A stretch of DNA of 64,000 nt from Roseovarius salinarum (GTDB lineage: Bacteria; Pseudomonadota; Alphaproteobacteria; Rhodobacterales; Rhodobacteraceae): assembly GCF_002834145.1 (NCBI RefSeq), contig NZ_PHNT01000007.1, forward strand, positions 1-64,000. The letters are read 5' to 3'. The notes under the pieces are model-generated. The model searched no databases, had not been told where the DNA came from, and saw only the letters and a list, made by a program, of their open reading frames with translations. Within the stretch, counting starts at the first letter, position 1; every line of letters starts with the position of its first letter. A program made the position numbers and the translations under genes. Positions 51,213 to 61,387 of this stretch are shown here, piece after piece.

Positions 51213-52790
51213 ATGACACCTGCACAAGCCCACAGGCCCGTGGTGATGACCAGCCATCGCGGCATGGTGGTGGCCGGGCATCACCTTGCCGCGGAGGCCG
51301 GCACGCAGATGCTGCGCGAAGGGGGCAACGCGATGGACGCCGCGATCGCCGCCGCCGCGACGCTGGCCATCGCCGTGCCTTACATGAACGGGATCGCGGG
51401 CGATGCGATCTCGCTTTGGTGCGATGCAAGCGGCACTGTGGAGACGATCAACGGCTCGGGCCGCCTGCCCGGTGCCTTCGACGCGCAGGCGCTGGCCGAC
51501 GCGGGCCACGCCGCGCTGCCCGCGACCGGTCCGCTGACGGTGACCGTGCCCGGTGTCGTTGCCGCCTGGGGCGAGGCGCTGGAGCGTTACGGCACGCGCG
51601 ATCTTTCCCACGTGCTGACGGCCGCGATCGACGCGGCAGAAACCGGCGTGCCGGCCGACGCGACCAACACCGCCTTCTTCAACGGCCCGGTCTACGCCGG
51701 ATTGTGCCGCGATCACCCGGAGCTGACCGAAATGTTCGGGCGGCCGGGCGACTGCCGCCTCGGACAGGTGCTGCGCCAGCCCGGCGCGGCGCGCACGCTG
51801 CGGCAGCTGGCGCGGGACGGCTGGCGGGCGTTCTATTCCGGGCCGCTGGCCGACGCCTGGCTGGCACAGGCCAGCGCCAGCGGTGTGCTGCTCTCGGCCG
51901 ACGACCTTGCCGGCCACCGCACCGAGTTTCAGGCGCCGCTCAGCGTGGCGTGGCGGGGGATGACGCTGCACGCCGCGCCCCCCAATTCCCAGGGGCTCGC
52001 GCTGGCCGCGCTGGCCGGGCTCGAGCCGCATCTCGCCGCCGGGACGCCCACCGACGGCCACGACCCGGTGGTCGACCCGCTGGCCTACCTTGCACAGAAG
52101 CGGGCCGCCTTTGCCGCGCGCGACCGCTGGTGCGCCGATCCGGCCCGGGTCGATCTGCCCGCCGACCTTCTGGACCCGCCCGGACTGCAGCGGCTGGCTG
52201 CCGAAACGCCGGGCCGCCCGCCGGTGTCGGGGGGCGGCGACACCGCCACGCTGGTGGTCGTCGACCGCGACGGCAATGCCGTCTCCTGGGTGCAATCGCT
52301 GTTCGAGGAATTCGGATCGGGCGTCACCTGCCCCGAGCAGGGTCTGGTGCTTCACAACCGTGCCCGGCTGGAAACGCTCGACGGCGATCCGGTGCGCGGG
52401 GCGCGTGCGGGCATGCGCCCCTTCCACACGCTGTGCCCGGCGATCGTCACCCGCGCCGGCGGGCTTGCCATGACGCTGGCCACGCCGGGCGACCACGGCC
52501 AGCCGCAGAGCCTGTACCAGATCCTGCGGCGGCACTATCAGCAGGGCCTCGACGTGCAGCAGGCCATCGAATGGCCCCGCATCCGCCATGACACCGGGGA
52601 TACCGTCCTGCTCGAGGACCGCTGCCCGCCGGCATGGGACGACGCGCTCGGCGCCGCCGGCTGGCAGGTACGCCGCGTCGGAGCGTGGTCGCGGCTGATG
52701 GGCGGGGCGAACGCGATCGCGCGGCGCGAAGACGGGCTGCTGATGGGCGGGGCCGATCCGCGCCGGTCGTGCTACGCCATCGTTGGCTGA
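51213..52790 (+). CDS. ggt: Gamma-glutamyltransferase family (Ntn-hydrolase), without signal peptide
   Basis: A 525-residue GGT-like protein. The self-cleavage nucleophile is Thr344 in SGGGDTATLVVVDRDGNAVSW, and the oxyanion region is PGDHGQPQSLYQILRRHY. The N-terminal half starts with the GGT block VVAGHHLAAEAGTQMLREGGNAMDAA. There is no signal peptide, so it is cytoplasmic, unlike periplasmic GGT of E. coli. In catabolic clusters such members often act as acylases or hydrolases of gamma-glutamyl or similar amides. It lies 20 bases after the M24 gene. Confidence 0.85.
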   Translation: MTPAQAHRPVVMTSHRGMVVAGHHLAAEAGTQMLREGGNAMDAAIAAAATLAIAVPYMNGIAGDAISLWCDASGTVETINGSGRLPGAFDAQALADAGHAALPATGPLTVTVPGVVAAWGEALERYGTRDLSHVLTAAIDAAETGVPADATNTAFFNGPVYAGLCRDHPELTEMFGRPGDCRLGQVLRQPGAARTLRQLARDGWRAFYSGPLADAWLAQASASGVLLSADDLAGHRTEFQAPLSVAWRGMTLHAAPPNSQGLALAALAGLEPHLAAGTPTDGHDPVVDPLAYLAQKRAAFAARDRWCADPARVDLPADLLDPPGLQRLAAETPGRPPVSGGGDTATLVVVDRDGNAVSWVQSLFEEFGSGVTCPEQGLVLHNRARLETLDGDPVRGARAGMRPFHTLCPAIVTRAGGLAMTLATPGDHGQPQSLYQILRRHYQQGLDVQQAIEWPRIRHDTGDTVLLEDRCPPAWDDALGAAGWQVRRVGAWSRLMGGANAIARREDGLLMGGADPRRSCYAIVG

Positions 52791-52797
52791 GCCGACG

Positions 52798-53514
52798 TCA
52801 GAGCGGGTAGCGGCGCGGCACGAGGCCGGACTGGAACCAGCTGACGAAACTTTCCATCGTGAAAACGGGCAGGCCCGTCGCCGCGGCGATATCGGCGGCG
52901 TAGGGCATCATGTTGGTGCACTCCAGCACCAGCGCGCCCAGGTCGGGGTGCGCGGCCTGCAACGCCTGTGCGGCCTCGATATTGTCGGCGCGCGCCGCCG
53001 CGACGTCGAGTGCCGGTTCGTCGTCGAGAATCACGCGGGTGAATTCACGCCCCCCTTCCGTGGACCCGACGGGGGTGCCCTCCGGCACGCCCGCGGCAGC
53101 CAGGTGCGCGGGTGTCAGGGTCGACGCCGAGATCGTCAGGATGCCGGTGCGGCGCCCCGGCGGCAGCAAACGGTCGACCATCGCCACCTGCATCAGCGAC
53201 GAGGCCGCCACCGGCACGCCCACCGCGGCGGCAAGATCGCCCTGGAACAGAGACAGGAACCCGCAGTTCGTGGTGATCCCGTCCACCCCGTCGGACACAA
53301 GCTCCCGGCCGGCCGCCACGAAGGCTTCCAGCAGCCCCTCGGCGCCGCGGCGCACCACGTGATCCGGCGAGGCCGTGCGCACCACGCGGTAATGCACCGG
53401 GAACGGCCAGGTCGCGGCATTGCCCATGTCGCCGGGGATGCGCGGGAACCGCGCATCGAGCATCAGGATTCCCACCGCCGCGCCGTAGACGGATTTGCCA
53501 CCGGTCACCTGCAT
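52798..53514 (-). CDS. Aspartate/glutamate racemase superfamily protein
   Basis: A 238-residue enzyme of the Asp/Glu/hydantoin racemase and maleate isomerase fold. The two acid-base cysteines are in GITTNCGFLSL and LVLECTNMMPY. The start VYGAAVGILMLDARFPRIPGD matches a subgroup found near catabolic operons. ATG 53514 follows the GntR stop codon by 4 bases, so both are cotranscribed. It may invert an amino-acid centre for the FAD oxidase in the opposite arm; the true substrate is unknown. Confidence 0.8.
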   Translation of the reverse strand: MQVTGGKSVYGAAVGILMLDARFPRIPGDMGNAATWPFPVHYRVVRTASPDHVVRRGAEGLLEAFVAAGRELVSDGVDGITTNCGFLSLFQGDLAAAVGVPVAASSLMQVAMVDRLLPPGRRTGILTISASTLTPAHLAAAGVPEGTPVGSTEGGREFTRVILDDEPALDVAAARADNIEAAQALQAAHPDLGALVLECTNMMPYAADIAAATGLPVFTMESFVSWFQSGLVPRRYPL

Positions 53515-53518
53515 TGGC

Positions 53519-54217
53519 CTACTCCGCCCCGCCGACCAACCGGTCGAACAGCTCCTCGGGGTCGGACACGAAGATGTTGGAATACCCTTCACGGACAGCG
53601 GCCACGATCTGGTCCATCCGGCGCATGACATGGATTTCCAGAACCGCCACCGCGCGGTCTTCATCGCGCGCCTCCAGCGCCTCCATGATCTCAAGGTGTT
53701 CGCCCTTGGTGGTGCCGACCCGGTGGCCCATGTCGACCCAGCGGATGAACCGGATGCGTTCGTTGATGCGGTCGAGGTGGCGCACCATCTCCGAGTTGCC
53801 CGCGAGCCGCGCGATACCCAGGTGGAAAGCCTCGTCGCGCTCGACCACCTCGCGGATGGTCAAGCCGGCCGTGGTCAACCCGTCGGCGTGCAGCCGGTCG
53901 CGCAACGCGGCGATCCCGGCGCCCTCCGCGCGGTGGCACGCACGGCGGACGGCGGCCGTCTCGATCACGACCCGCATCTCGTACAACTCGAAGATCGTCT
54001 GGGGATCGAGCGCGCGGCAGAAGAAACCCTGGCCGGGGCGGAACTCGATCAGCCGTTCGGCCACCAGGCGGTTCAACGCCTCGCGCAGCGGTGTCCGGCT
54101 GGCATCGAGCTGGCGGGCGATCGTGCCCTCGTTGATCCGCTCGCCCGGACGGAAATCGAAATTCACCGCGCGTTCCTTGAGGCGGTTGTACAGCGCTTCG
54201 ACCCGACCTTCGCTCAT
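53519..54217 (-). CDS. GntR-family transcriptional regulator (FCD/FadR group)
   Basis: A 232-residue regulator. The N-terminal winged helix reads LKERAVNFDFRPGERINEGTIARQLDASRTPLREALNRL, the diagnostic GntR HTH. The C-terminal FCD domain is all-helical, with metal-ligand-type residues in RDEAFHLGIARLAGN and EHLEIMEALEARD. It is divergent from the ThDP gene, with a palindrome between them, and is the likely local regulator that senses the pathway substrate. Confidence 0.93.
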   Translation of the reverse strand: MSEGRVEALYNRLKERAVNFDFRPGERINEGTIARQLDASRTPLREALNRLVAERLIEFRPGQGFFCRALDPQTIFELYEMRVVIETAAVRRACHRAEGAGIAALRDRLHADGLTTAGLTIREVVERDEAFHLGIARLAGNSEMVRHLDRINERIRFIRWVDMGHRVGTTKGEHLEIMEALEARDEDRAVAVLEIHVMRRMDQIVAAVREGYSNIFVSDPEELFDRLVGGAE

Positions 54218-54251
54218 GACCCGTCCTTCATCGACGCGGAAACGTCATTGA

Positions 54252-54292
54252 CAGCATACAGGCCATCTTTCAGCATGCAAACCTGTATACAG
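54252..54292. promoter_or_regulatory. Probable GntR operator
   Basis: CTGTATACAG (54283-54292) is a perfect 10-bp palindrome. A related half element AGCATACAGG lies at 54252-54261. Both are within the 111-base region between the divergent GntR and ThDP genes, and GntR/FCD regulators commonly bind GTATAC-type palindromes. Confidence 0.55.
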
Positions 54293-54328
54293 CTCTGCGC
54301 ACAAGGTGGCCAGGCGGGGGAACCAGGG

Positions 54329-56029
54329 GTGAATGCGTCAGGCGCGAACCATCTGACGGGGGCCGAGGCGACGGTCCGCATGCTCGAGGCGCACGGCGTC
54401 ACGCATGTTTTCGGGCTGTGCGGGGACACCACCCTGCCCTTCTATGACGCGCTGGCGCGGCTCGATCACGGCCTCACCCACTTCCTGACACGCGATGAGC
54501 GCCACGCCGCCTACATGGCCGACGGCTACGCCCGTGTCACCGGCAAGCCGGGGATCTGCGAAGGCCCCTCGGGCGGCGGCGCGACCTACATCCTGCCCGG
54601 GCTGGTGGAAGCCGACGAAAGTTCCGTTCCGGTGCTCGCGCTGACCACCGACGTGGCGACCACGGCCGCCGGGCGCTACCCGCTGACCGAACTCGACCAG
54701 GAGGCGCTGTTCCGCCCGGTGACCAAGTGGAACGCCGTGCTCGACAACGCCGCCCGGCTGCCCGCGCGGATCCGCGCGGCCTTCCGCGCGATGACGACGG
54801 GCCGGCCCGGTGCGGCGCATCTGGCCCTGCCCTTCGATACGCAAAAGGGCGAGGTGCCCGGATCCGAGATCTGGGCGGATCCCCGGCACGCCACCTATCC
54901 CGCCGAGCCCGCCGCGCCCGACCCGGCCGCCATCCGCGCGGCGGCGGACGTGCTGGCACAGGCCGAAAGCGCGGTCGCCATCTGCGGCGGCGGACCGGTG
55001 ATCGCGGGCGCCGCGGCACCGCTCGCCCGCATTGCTGAACTGCTGGACCTGCCGGTGGCGACCACCGTCTCGGGCCAGGGCGCTTTGGCCGAGACCGACG
55101 CGCGGGCGGTCGGTGTCGTGGGCTCCAACGGCGGCGTGCCGGCCACGCGTGCCGTGGTGGACGAGGCGGACGTCGTGCTGTTCATCGGCTGCCGCGCGGG
55201 CTCGGTGACGACCGAACGCTGGCGCTCGCCACCGCCCGGGCGGCGCGTGATCCACATCGACAGCGACCCGATGGTGATCGGCGCGAACTACGCCACCGAA
55301 GCGGCGGTCTGCGCCGACGCGCGGCTGGCGCTGGAGGCGCTGGCCGACGAGCTGGCGGGCCGTGGCGACCTGCCCCGCCAGCGTGGGCAGGCGCGGGCGG
55401 CGGCGGCCTGGCAGGCGAAGCTGGCCGATTTCGCGCCGCTGTCGGAAAGCACCGCGCGCCCGGTCCGCCCGGAGGCCGTGATCGCCACGCTGATGGACGC
55501 GCTGCCGCCCGATGCCACGATCGTCGCGGACCCGGGCACGCCCTGCCCCTATGTCTCGGCCCATTACCGGCTGCCGCGGGCCGGGCGGCATTTCATCTCC
55601 AACCGCGCGCACGGGGCACTGGGGTACGCGCTGGCCGCGGCGATGGGCGCGCGGGTGGGCCGCCCCGGCGCCCCCGCGCTGGCGCTGATGGGAGACGGAT
55701 CCTTCGGGTTCTGCTGCGGCGAGTTCGAGACGCTCGTGCGCTACAATATTCCGGTCAAGGCGCTGGTGTTCTCGAACGCGACCTACGGCTGGATCAAGGC
55801 GGGCCAGCACAGCGGCTTCGGCCAGCGGTATTACAACGTCGATTTCGACCGAACCGACCACGCGGCGGTGGCCCGCGCCTTCGGCATGCGCGCCTGGACC
55901 GTCGAGGACCCGGCCGACCTGCGCCGGACGGTCGGCGAATGGCTGGCCTGCGACGGCCCTGCCCTGATCGACGTGATCTCGCAGCCGCTCCACGAGGCCG
56001 CGGCGCCGGTATCGGAGTGGGTGGCATGA
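54329..56029 (+). CDS. ThDP-dependent enzyme (acetolactate-synthase-like)
   Basis: A 566-residue thiamine-diphosphate enzyme. The N-terminal glutamate that activates the cofactor lies in [21 protein letters not shown]. The middle NAD/FAD-like domain follows, and the cofactor motif GDGSFGFCC...NATYG near residues 454-482 closes it. It resembles acetolactate synthase and related decarboxylases but lacks a regulatory partner gene. The start is GTG 54329, 25 bases after the last visible operator sequence. Likely acts on a 2-keto acid formed by the pathway. Confidence 0.82.
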   Translation: MNASGANHLTGAEATVRMLEAHGVTHVFGLCGDTTLPFYDALARLDHGLTHFLTRDERHAAYMADGYARVTGKPGICEGPSGGGATYILPGLVEADESSVPVLALTTDVATTAAGRYPLTELDQEALFRPVTKWNAVLDNAARLPARIRAAFRAMTTGRPGAAHLALPFDTQKGEVPGSEIWADPRHATYPAEPAAPDPAAIRAAADVLAQAESAVAICGGGPVIAGAAAPLARIAELLDLPVATTVSGQGALAETDARAVGVVGSNGGVPATRAVVDEADVVLFIGCRAGSVTTERWRSPPPGRRVIHIDSDPMVIGANYATEAAVCADARLALEALADELAGRGDLPRQRGQARAAAAWQAKLADFAPLSESTARPVRPEAVIATLMDALPPDATIVADPGTPCPYVSAHYRLPRAGRHFISNRAHGALGYALAAAMGARVGRPGAPALALMGDGSFGFCCGEFETLVRYNIPVKALVFSNATYGWIKAGQHSGFGQRYYNVDFDRTDHAAVARAFGMRAWTVEDPADLRRTVGEWLACDGPALIDVISQPLHEAAAPVSEWVA

Positions 56030-57168
56030 ACGCGGATCTTGGCCAACCCATCACCGGCTTCGCGCTGTGGCATCTCGAGGTGCCGGTCGTGTCGCGCCGC
56101 GATCACGGCGTGGGCTCGGTCGCCGGCGCATGCGAGACGATCGTGCTGCGCCTGACGGCCGAGGATGGCACGCAGGGCTTCGGCGAGGCCGCGGCTTGGG
56201 CGGTGTTCACGGGATCGCCCGAGGCAAGCTTTGCCGCGCTCGACCGCTACCTGCGTCCGCTGGTCGTCGGCCGGCCCGTGGGCCACGTCGGCGCGATCAT
56301 GGCCGAGGCCGACCGCGCCGTCGCCCACTGCACCGAGGCGAAGGCGGCGCTGGAAACCGCGCTGCTGGACCTGTGCGGGCGGATCGCGGGCGTGCCCGTC
56401 TGGGCGCTGCTGGGCGGCAAGTGCCGCGACGCGATCCCGCTGTCGTGTTCGCTGGCCGACCCGGATTTCGACGCCGACCTCGCGCTGGTGGACCGGCTGC
56501 GCGCGGACGGTGTCGGCACGGTCAAGCTCAAGGCCGGGGTACACGGCCACGCCTTCGACATGATGCGGCTCGAGCGGCTGCGCCAGGACCACCCGGACCT
56601 TGCCGTGCGCGTGGACTACAACCAGGCACTGGGGCCGGAGGACGCCGAGGCGCGGGTGCGCGACGTGGCCGCCCTCGCCCCCGACTTCATCGAACAGCCC
56701 GTGTGCGCCGGGCAGTACGCGCTGATGGCGCGCCTGCGTGACGCGATCGACGTGCCGCTGCTGGCCGACGAAAGCGTTTTCGGCCCCGAGGACATGCTGC
56801 GCGCCGTGGCCGAGGGGATCTGCGACGGGGTGTCCATCAAGATCATGAAGGCCGGCGGGCTGGCGCGGGCGCAGCGCGTGGCCGAAACCGCCGCGGATGC
56901 CGGGCTGACGGCCTATGGCGGCGACATGTTCGAAACGGGGCTGGCCCATCTGGCCGGGGTGCACATGATTGCCGCAACGCCCGCCATCATGCTGGGCTGC
57001 GAATTCTACCAGGCGCGCTATTACCTGGCCGAGGACATCCTCGACGCGCCCTTTCCGGTCCGCGACGGGGCGGTCGAGGTGCCCGACGCGCCCGGGCTCG
57101 GAATCGCGCCGGCGCCGGACGCGCTGGCCCGTTTCGCCAGGCACAGCATGGCGAAGGCCACGGCATGA
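56026..57168 (+). CDS. Enolase-superfamily protein, muconate lactonizing enzyme subgroup
   Basis: A 380-residue member of the MLE subgroup. Catalytic Lys pair is in [11 protein letters not shown] (K-x-K). Metal ligands are Asp in VRVDYNQ, Glu in FIEQPVC and Asp in LADESVF. The second base is Lys in SIKIMKAGG, and [10 protein letters not shown] closes the barrel. Dipeptide epimerases, N-succinylamino acid racemases and betaine epimerases share these motifs. ATG 56026 overlaps the ThDP stop codon (ATGA). Given its neighbours, epimerisation or ring chemistry on an amino acid derivative is a reasonable guess. Confidence 0.82.
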   Translation: MNADLGQPITGFALWHLEVPVVSRRDHGVGSVAGACETIVLRLTAEDGTQGFGEAAAWAVFTGSPEASFAALDRYLRPLVVGRPVGHVGAIMAEADRAVAHCTEAKAALETALLDLCGRIAGVPVWALLGGKCRDAIPLSCSLADPDFDADLALVDRLRADGVGTVKLKAGVHGHAFDMMRLERLRQDHPDLAVRVDYNQALGPEDAEARVRDVAALAPDFIEQPVCAGQYALMARLRDAIDVPLLADESVFGPEDMLRAVAEGICDGVSIKIMKAGGLARAQRVAETAADAGLTAYGGDMFETGLAHLAGVHMIAATPAIMLGCEFYQARYYLAEDILDAPFPVRDGAVEVPDAPGLGIAPAPDALARFARHSMAKATA

Positions 57169-58427
57169 CGGCAAGGCGACACCATACCGTCGTGATCGGC
57201 GCAGGGATCGTCGGCGTCAGCACCGCGCTGTCGCTGCAGCGCGAGGGCCAGGACGTCACGCTGATCGACCGGGCCGGGCCGGGCGAAGGCGCGAGCTTCG
57301 GCAACGGCGGCGTGCTGGCCGCCTGCGCGGTCGTGCCCGTGACCGTGCCCGGGCTGATGCGCAAGGCGCCCCGGATGCTGTTCGACCCCGACCAGCCGCT
57401 GTTCCTGCGGTGGGGATACCTGCCACGGCTGCTGCCCTGGCTGCGCCTTTACATGAGCCATGCCAATGCAGAAGATACCCGCCGGATCGCGCAGGCACTC
57501 GCGCCCCTCACAGGCGACAGCCTTGCCGACCACCAGTCGATGGCCGCGGGCACGCCGGCCGAGCGCTGGATCACGCCGTGCGACTACCTCTACATCTACG
57601 ACGAGCGCGGGCATTTCGAGGGCGATGCCTTCGGCTGGGGCATCCGCCGCGCCCACGGCTTCGACTGGGAGGAGCTGGAAGGCGCGGATTTCCACGCCTA
57701 CGACCCCGCGTTTTCGCAGGATCTGAATTTCGCGGTGCGGCTGCCCGGGCACGGACGCATTACCGACCCCGGCCGGTACGTCAAGGACCTGGCCGCGCAT
57801 GTCGAGGCGCAGGGCGGACGCGTCCTGACCGCCGAGGTCACGGATATCGCGCAGGAGGCCGGGCGCGTGACGGGCGTGCGTGCCGGTGGCGAGACGGTGG
57901 CGTGCGACGCGGTCGCGCTGTGCACGGGGGCGTGGTCGAAACCGCTTGCGCGCAAGCTGGGGGTCGAGGTTCCGCTGGAAAGCGAGCGGGGCTATCACCT
58001 GGAATTGATCGAGCCCACGGTCATGCCGCGCGCACCGGTCATGGTCGCCTCGGGCAAGTTCGTGGCAACCCCGATGGACGGGCGCCTGCGGCTGGCCGGG
58101 GTGGTGGAGTTCGGCGGGCTGGACGCGCCGGCGTCAAAGGCGCCGCTTGAATTGCTCAGGCGCAACGCACGCGCCGCCCTGCCGGGGCTGGACTGGCGCG
58201 AGACGCGCGAGTGGATGGGCCACCGCCCCGCGCCGTCCGATTCCATTCCCCTGATCGGCGCGGCCCCGGGCCTGCGCGGCGCCTATCTCGGCTTCGGCCA
58301 TCATCACATCGGGTTGACGGGCGGCCCAAGAACAGGGCGTCTGCTGGCCCAGCTGATTGCCGGCCGCCAGCCGAATGTTGACGTGACACCGTATTCCCCG
58401 GCACGCTTTGCCGCGACCGGGGTTTGA
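57165..58427 (+). CDS. FAD-dependent D-amino-acid-dehydrogenase-like oxidoreductase (DadA family)
   Basis: A 420-residue flavoprotein. The Rossmann motif [19 protein letters not shown] is at the start, and a second conserved block [18 protein letters not shown] lies at the end. DadA-type layout suggests oxidation of a D-amino acid or N-substituted amino acid at the membrane, with electrons passed to quinone. ATG 57165 overlaps the enolase-family stop codon (ATGA). With the Asp/Glu racemase-family gene in the opposite arm, it would give a 2-keto acid for the ThDP enzyme. Confidence 0.85.
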   Translation: MTARRHHTVVIGAGIVGVSTALSLQREGQDVTLIDRAGPGEGASFGNGGVLAACAVVPVTVPGLMRKAPRMLFDPDQPLFLRWGYLPRLLPWLRLYMSHANAEDTRRIAQALAPLTGDSLADHQSMAAGTPAERWITPCDYLYIYDERGHFEGDAFGWGIRRAHGFDWEELEGADFHAYDPAFSQDLNFAVRLPGHGRITDPGRYVKDLAAHVEAQGGRVLTAEVTDIAQEAGRVTGVRAGGETVACDAVALCTGAWSKPLARKLGVEVPLESERGYHLELIEPTVMPRAPVMVASGKFVATPMDGRLRLAGVVEFGGLDAPASKAPLELLRRNARAALPGLDWRETREWMGHRPAPSDSIPLIGAAPGLRGAYLGFGHHHIGLTGGPRTGRLLAQLIAGRQPNVDVTPYSPARFAATGV

Positions 58428-58469
58428 CAGCCGCAAGGCGCAACCAACCAGAAACAGGGAGACCCAAAG

Positions 58470-59450
58470 ATGAAAAAGCTGACAAGCCTGATGACCGCCA
58501 CGGCGCTGACGGCCGCCGCGGCCACGCCATCGTTCGCCGAGACCTGGGACATGCCGATGGCCTATTCCGGCTCGAATTTCCATTCGGTCACCGGCGCGGA
58601 ATTCGCCGAGTGCGTCACGAGCGGCACCGGCGGCGAGATCGACATCAAGACCCACCCCTCGGGTTCGCTGTTCGCCGGCAACGACATCAAGCGCGCGGTG
58701 CAGACCGGGCAGGTCCCGATCGGGGAACGGCTGCTGTCGGCACACCAGAACGAGGATCCTATCTTCGGTGTCGATTCCATCCCGTTCCTGGCCACCTCGT
58801 TCGACCAGGCCGACGACCTCTGGGAAGCCGCCAAGCCGACGATGGAGGAAATCCTGGCCGAGCAGAACCTCAAGCTTCTGTATTCGGTCCCGTGGCCGCC
58901 GCAGGGCCTCTACTTCAAGGAGCCCAAGGAATCGATCGAGGACATGGAGGGCGTCAAGTTCCGCTCCTACAACAATGCCACGGCGCGTCTGGCCGAGCTG
59001 ACCGGCATGTTGCCGGTGCAGATCGAGGCGGCCGAGATCAGCCAGGCCTTCGCCACCGGCGTGGCCGATTCCATGATCTCTTCGGGCGCGACGGGCTATG
59101 ACCGCAAGGTCTGGGAGAGCCTCAACTACTTCTACGAGGTCGATGCCTGGCTGCCGCGCAACTACGTCTTCGTCAACACGGATGCCTGGGAAGGCACCTC
59201 GCAGGACAACCGCGACGTGTTGATGGGCTGCGCGGGCCTGGCGGAATATGCCGGCACCTGGCGTGCCAAGGAATACACTCAGTTCACGCTCAACCAGCTC
59301 GCCCAGAACGGCATGACCGTCACACCCGCCAGCGACCAGATGAAGGCGGAGCTCAAGGAGATCGGCGAGACGATGACCCAAGAGTGGCTGGATAAGGCCG
59401 GCGAGCAGGGCGAAGCGATCGTCGAGCGGTTCCGCGAGATGCAGCAGTAA
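58470..59450 (+). CDS. dctP: TRAP transporter substrate-binding protein DctP
   Basis: A 326-residue periplasmic solute-binding protein with a 24-residue signal peptide (cut after SFA). The TRAP-T SBP signature is present: MPMAYSGSNFHSV near the start, IKTHPSGSLFAGNDIKRAVQTGQV and the ligand-binding Arg segment GVKFRSYNNATARLAELTG, which binds a carboxylate. A strong hairpin lies after the stop codon, consistent with higher dctP than dctQM levels. Ligand is a carboxylate, identity unknown. Confidence 0.93.
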   Translation: MKKLTSLMTATALTAAAATPSFAETWDMPMAYSGSNFHSVTGAEFAECVTSGTGGEIDIKTHPSGSLFAGNDIKRAVQTGQVPIGERLLSAHQNEDPIFGVDSIPFLATSFDQADDLWEAAKPTMEEILAEQNLKLLYSVPWPPQGLYFKEPKESIEDMEGVKFRSYNNATARLAELTGMLPVQIEAAEISQAFATGVADSMISSGATGYDRKVWESLNYFYEVDAWLPRNYVFVNTDAWEGTSQDNRDVLMGCAGLAEYAGTWRAKEYTQFTLNQLAQNGMTVTPASDQMKAELKEIGETMTQEWLDKAGEQGEAIVERFREMQQ

Positions 59451-59458
59451 ACTGCCTG

Positions 59459-59486
59459 CCGGGCGCCGCCACCGCGCGGCGCCCGG
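59459..59486 (+). terminator. Intercistronic hairpin between dctP and dctQ
   Basis: Perfect 11-bp stem (CCGGGCGCCGC with GCGGCGCCCGG) and a 6-base loop, starting 9 bases after the dctP stop codon, without a T-run. It probably protects dctP mRNA or attenuates readthrough into dctQM. Confidence 0.6.
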
Positions 59487-59529
59487 ACCTTCATCCACCG
59501 GACAATCGCATATCGACAGGAGGCCGGCC

Positions 59530-60063
59530 TTGGAACTGTTCCGCGGGGTGCGAACCATACTCGACGCGATCTACAAGGCGGCAGGCGTCGTTGCCGCGCT
59601 TTGCCTGGTCGCCATTCTCGTTCTGATCGTTCTACAGATGCTGGCGCGCTGGACAGGCCTCGTCTTCATCGGGGCGACCGACTACGCCGGGTACGCGATG
59701 GCCGCGGCCAGCTTCCTGGCGTTCGCCTATGCATTGAACCACGGCGCGCACATCCGCGTGTCGATTGTGTTGAACACGGTTTCGAAACCGGTGCGGCGCT
59801 GGCTCGAGATCTGGTGCTTCGGGATCGGCACGGCGGTCATGTGGTATTTCGTCTGGTACGGGCAGCGTTTCGTCTACTGGTCTTGGAAATTCAATGAGGT
59901 CAGCCAGGGCCAGGACGCGACGCCCTTGTGGATTCCGCAGAGCGCGATGCTGATCGGTGCCGTGATCCTCGCGATCGCGCTGACCGATCACCTGCTCCAC
60001 CTGATCGTCCGCGGCGAGCACCGCATCAGGAACCATGTCGTCGAACAAGATTACGAGGGGTGA
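59530..60063 (+). CDS. dctQ: TRAP transporter small permease DctQ
   Basis: A 177-residue inner-membrane protein with four hydrophobic helices (about residues 15-38, 52-72, 93-113 and 137-157), the layout of DctQ small subunits. The start codon is TTG at 59530, supported by GGAGG eight bases before. dctM follows 6 bases after its stop codon. Confidence 0.88.
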   Translation: MELFRGVRTILDAIYKAAGVVAALCLVAILVLIVLQMLARWTGLVFIGATDYAGYAMAAASFLAFAYALNHGAHIRVSIVLNTVSKPVRRWLEIWCFGIGTAVMWYFVWYGQRFVYWSWKFNEVSQGQDATPLWIPQSAMLIGAVILAIALTDHLLHLIVRGEHRIRNHVVEQDYEG

Positions 60064-60069
60064 CGCGCC

Positions 60070-61383
60070 GTGGAAAACATCTCGATCATCATCCTGTTCC
60101 TGTTCGTTCTTTTCACGCTCCTGGGCAGCGGTGTCTGGGTCGGACTCGCGCTGATGGGCGTGGCATGGGTCGGCATGGAGCTTTTCACCACCCGGCCCGT
60201 GGGCGACGCGATGCTGACGACCGTCTGGTCGGCCTCGTCGTCCTGGACGCTCACCGCGCTGCCGCTGTTCATCTGGATGGGCGAGATCCTGTACCGGACG
60301 CGATTGTCCGAGGACATGTTCCGCGGCCTGTCGCCCTGGATGGCCGGGCTGCCCGGCGGGCTGGTGCACACCAACATCGTGGGCTGCACGGTCTTCGCGG
60401 CCGTCTCGGGCTCCTCGGCGGCCACCCTGACCACCGTGGGCAAGATGTCCATCCCCGAGCTGCGCGCACGCAACTACCCCGAGCGGATGGTCATCGGAAC
60501 GCTGGCGGGCGCGGCCACGCTGGGGCTCATGATCCCGCCGTCACTGACATTGATCGTCTACGGCGTGACGATCAACGAAAGCATCTCGAAGCTGTTTTTC
60601 GCCGGCATCCTGCCGGGGCTGGTGCTGGCGTTGTTCTTCATGGCCTATGTCGCGATCCGCGCGACGCTCTCGCGCGAGTGGAACCCGCGCCGCGACGACC
60701 GCATGAACCTGATGACCAAGCTCAGGAACTCGCGCTTCCTCATTCCCGTGATCTGCCTGATCCTCGTCGTGATCGGCTCGATGTACCTCGGCTTCGCGAC
60801 CGCGACCGAGGCAGCGGCCTTCGGGGTTATCGGCGGGCTCATCCTTGCCGCGACGCAGGGATCGCTGACGTGGGAAAGCTTCACCGAAAGCCTGCTGGGC
60901 GCCACGCGCACCTCGGCGATGATCGCGCTGATCCTTGGCGGCGCGGCCTTCCTGTCTCTGTCGATGGGATTCACCGGCCTGCCGCGCGGGCTGGCCGACC
61001 TGATCGCGCAGTGGGATCTGTCGCGCTTCGAGCTGCTGATGGTGCTGCTGGTCTTCTACATCATCCTCGGCATGTTCCTCGACGGGATCTCGTCGGTGGT
61101 GCTGACCATGGCGGTGGTGGAACCCATGGTGCGCGAAGCCGGGATCGACATGATCTGGTTCGGCATCTTCATCGTCGTGGTGGTCGAGATGGCGCAGATC
61201 ACGCCGCCCATCGGGTTCAACCTGTTCGTGCTGCAGGGCATGACCGGGCACGAGATGAACTTCATCGCGCGCGCCGCCATCCCGATGTTCCTGATGATGG
61301 TCGTGATGGTCTTCATCCTGATCCTGTTCCCGGACCTGGCGACCTGGTTGCCCGAAAACATCCGGTCGGGGCCCGCGGGATAG
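60070..61383 (+). CDS. dctM: TRAP transporter large permease DctM
   Basis: A 437-residue protein with about twelve helices, the sodium-coupled transport subunit. Signature blocks include LFIWMGEILYRTRLSEDMFRGL, GSSAATLTTVGKMSIPEL and the end part DGISSVVLTMAVVEPMV and ITPPIGFNLFVLQG. It begins with GTG 60070. With dctP and dctQ it forms a complete TRAP system. Confidence 0.95.
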   Translation: MENISIIILFLFVLFTLLGSGVWVGLALMGVAWVGMELFTTRPVGDAMLTTVWSASSSWTLTALPLFIWMGEILYRTRLSEDMFRGLSPWMAGLPGGLVHTNIVGCTVFAAVSGSSAATLTTVGKMSIPELRARNYPERMVIGTLAGAATLGLMIPPSLTLIVYGVTINESISKLFFAGILPGLVLALFFMAYVAIRATLSREWNPRRDDRMNLMTKLRNSRFLIPVICLILVVIGSMYLGFATATEAAAFGVIGGLILAATQGSLTWESFTESLLGATRTSAMIALILGGAAFLSLSMGFTGLPRGLADLIAQWDLSRFELLMVLLVFYIILGMFLDGISSVVLTMAVVEPMVREAGIDMIWFGIFIVVVVEMAQITPPIGFNLFVLQGMTGHEMNFIARAAIPMFLMMVVMVFILILFPDLATWLPENIRSGPAG

Positions 61384-61387
61384 CCAG

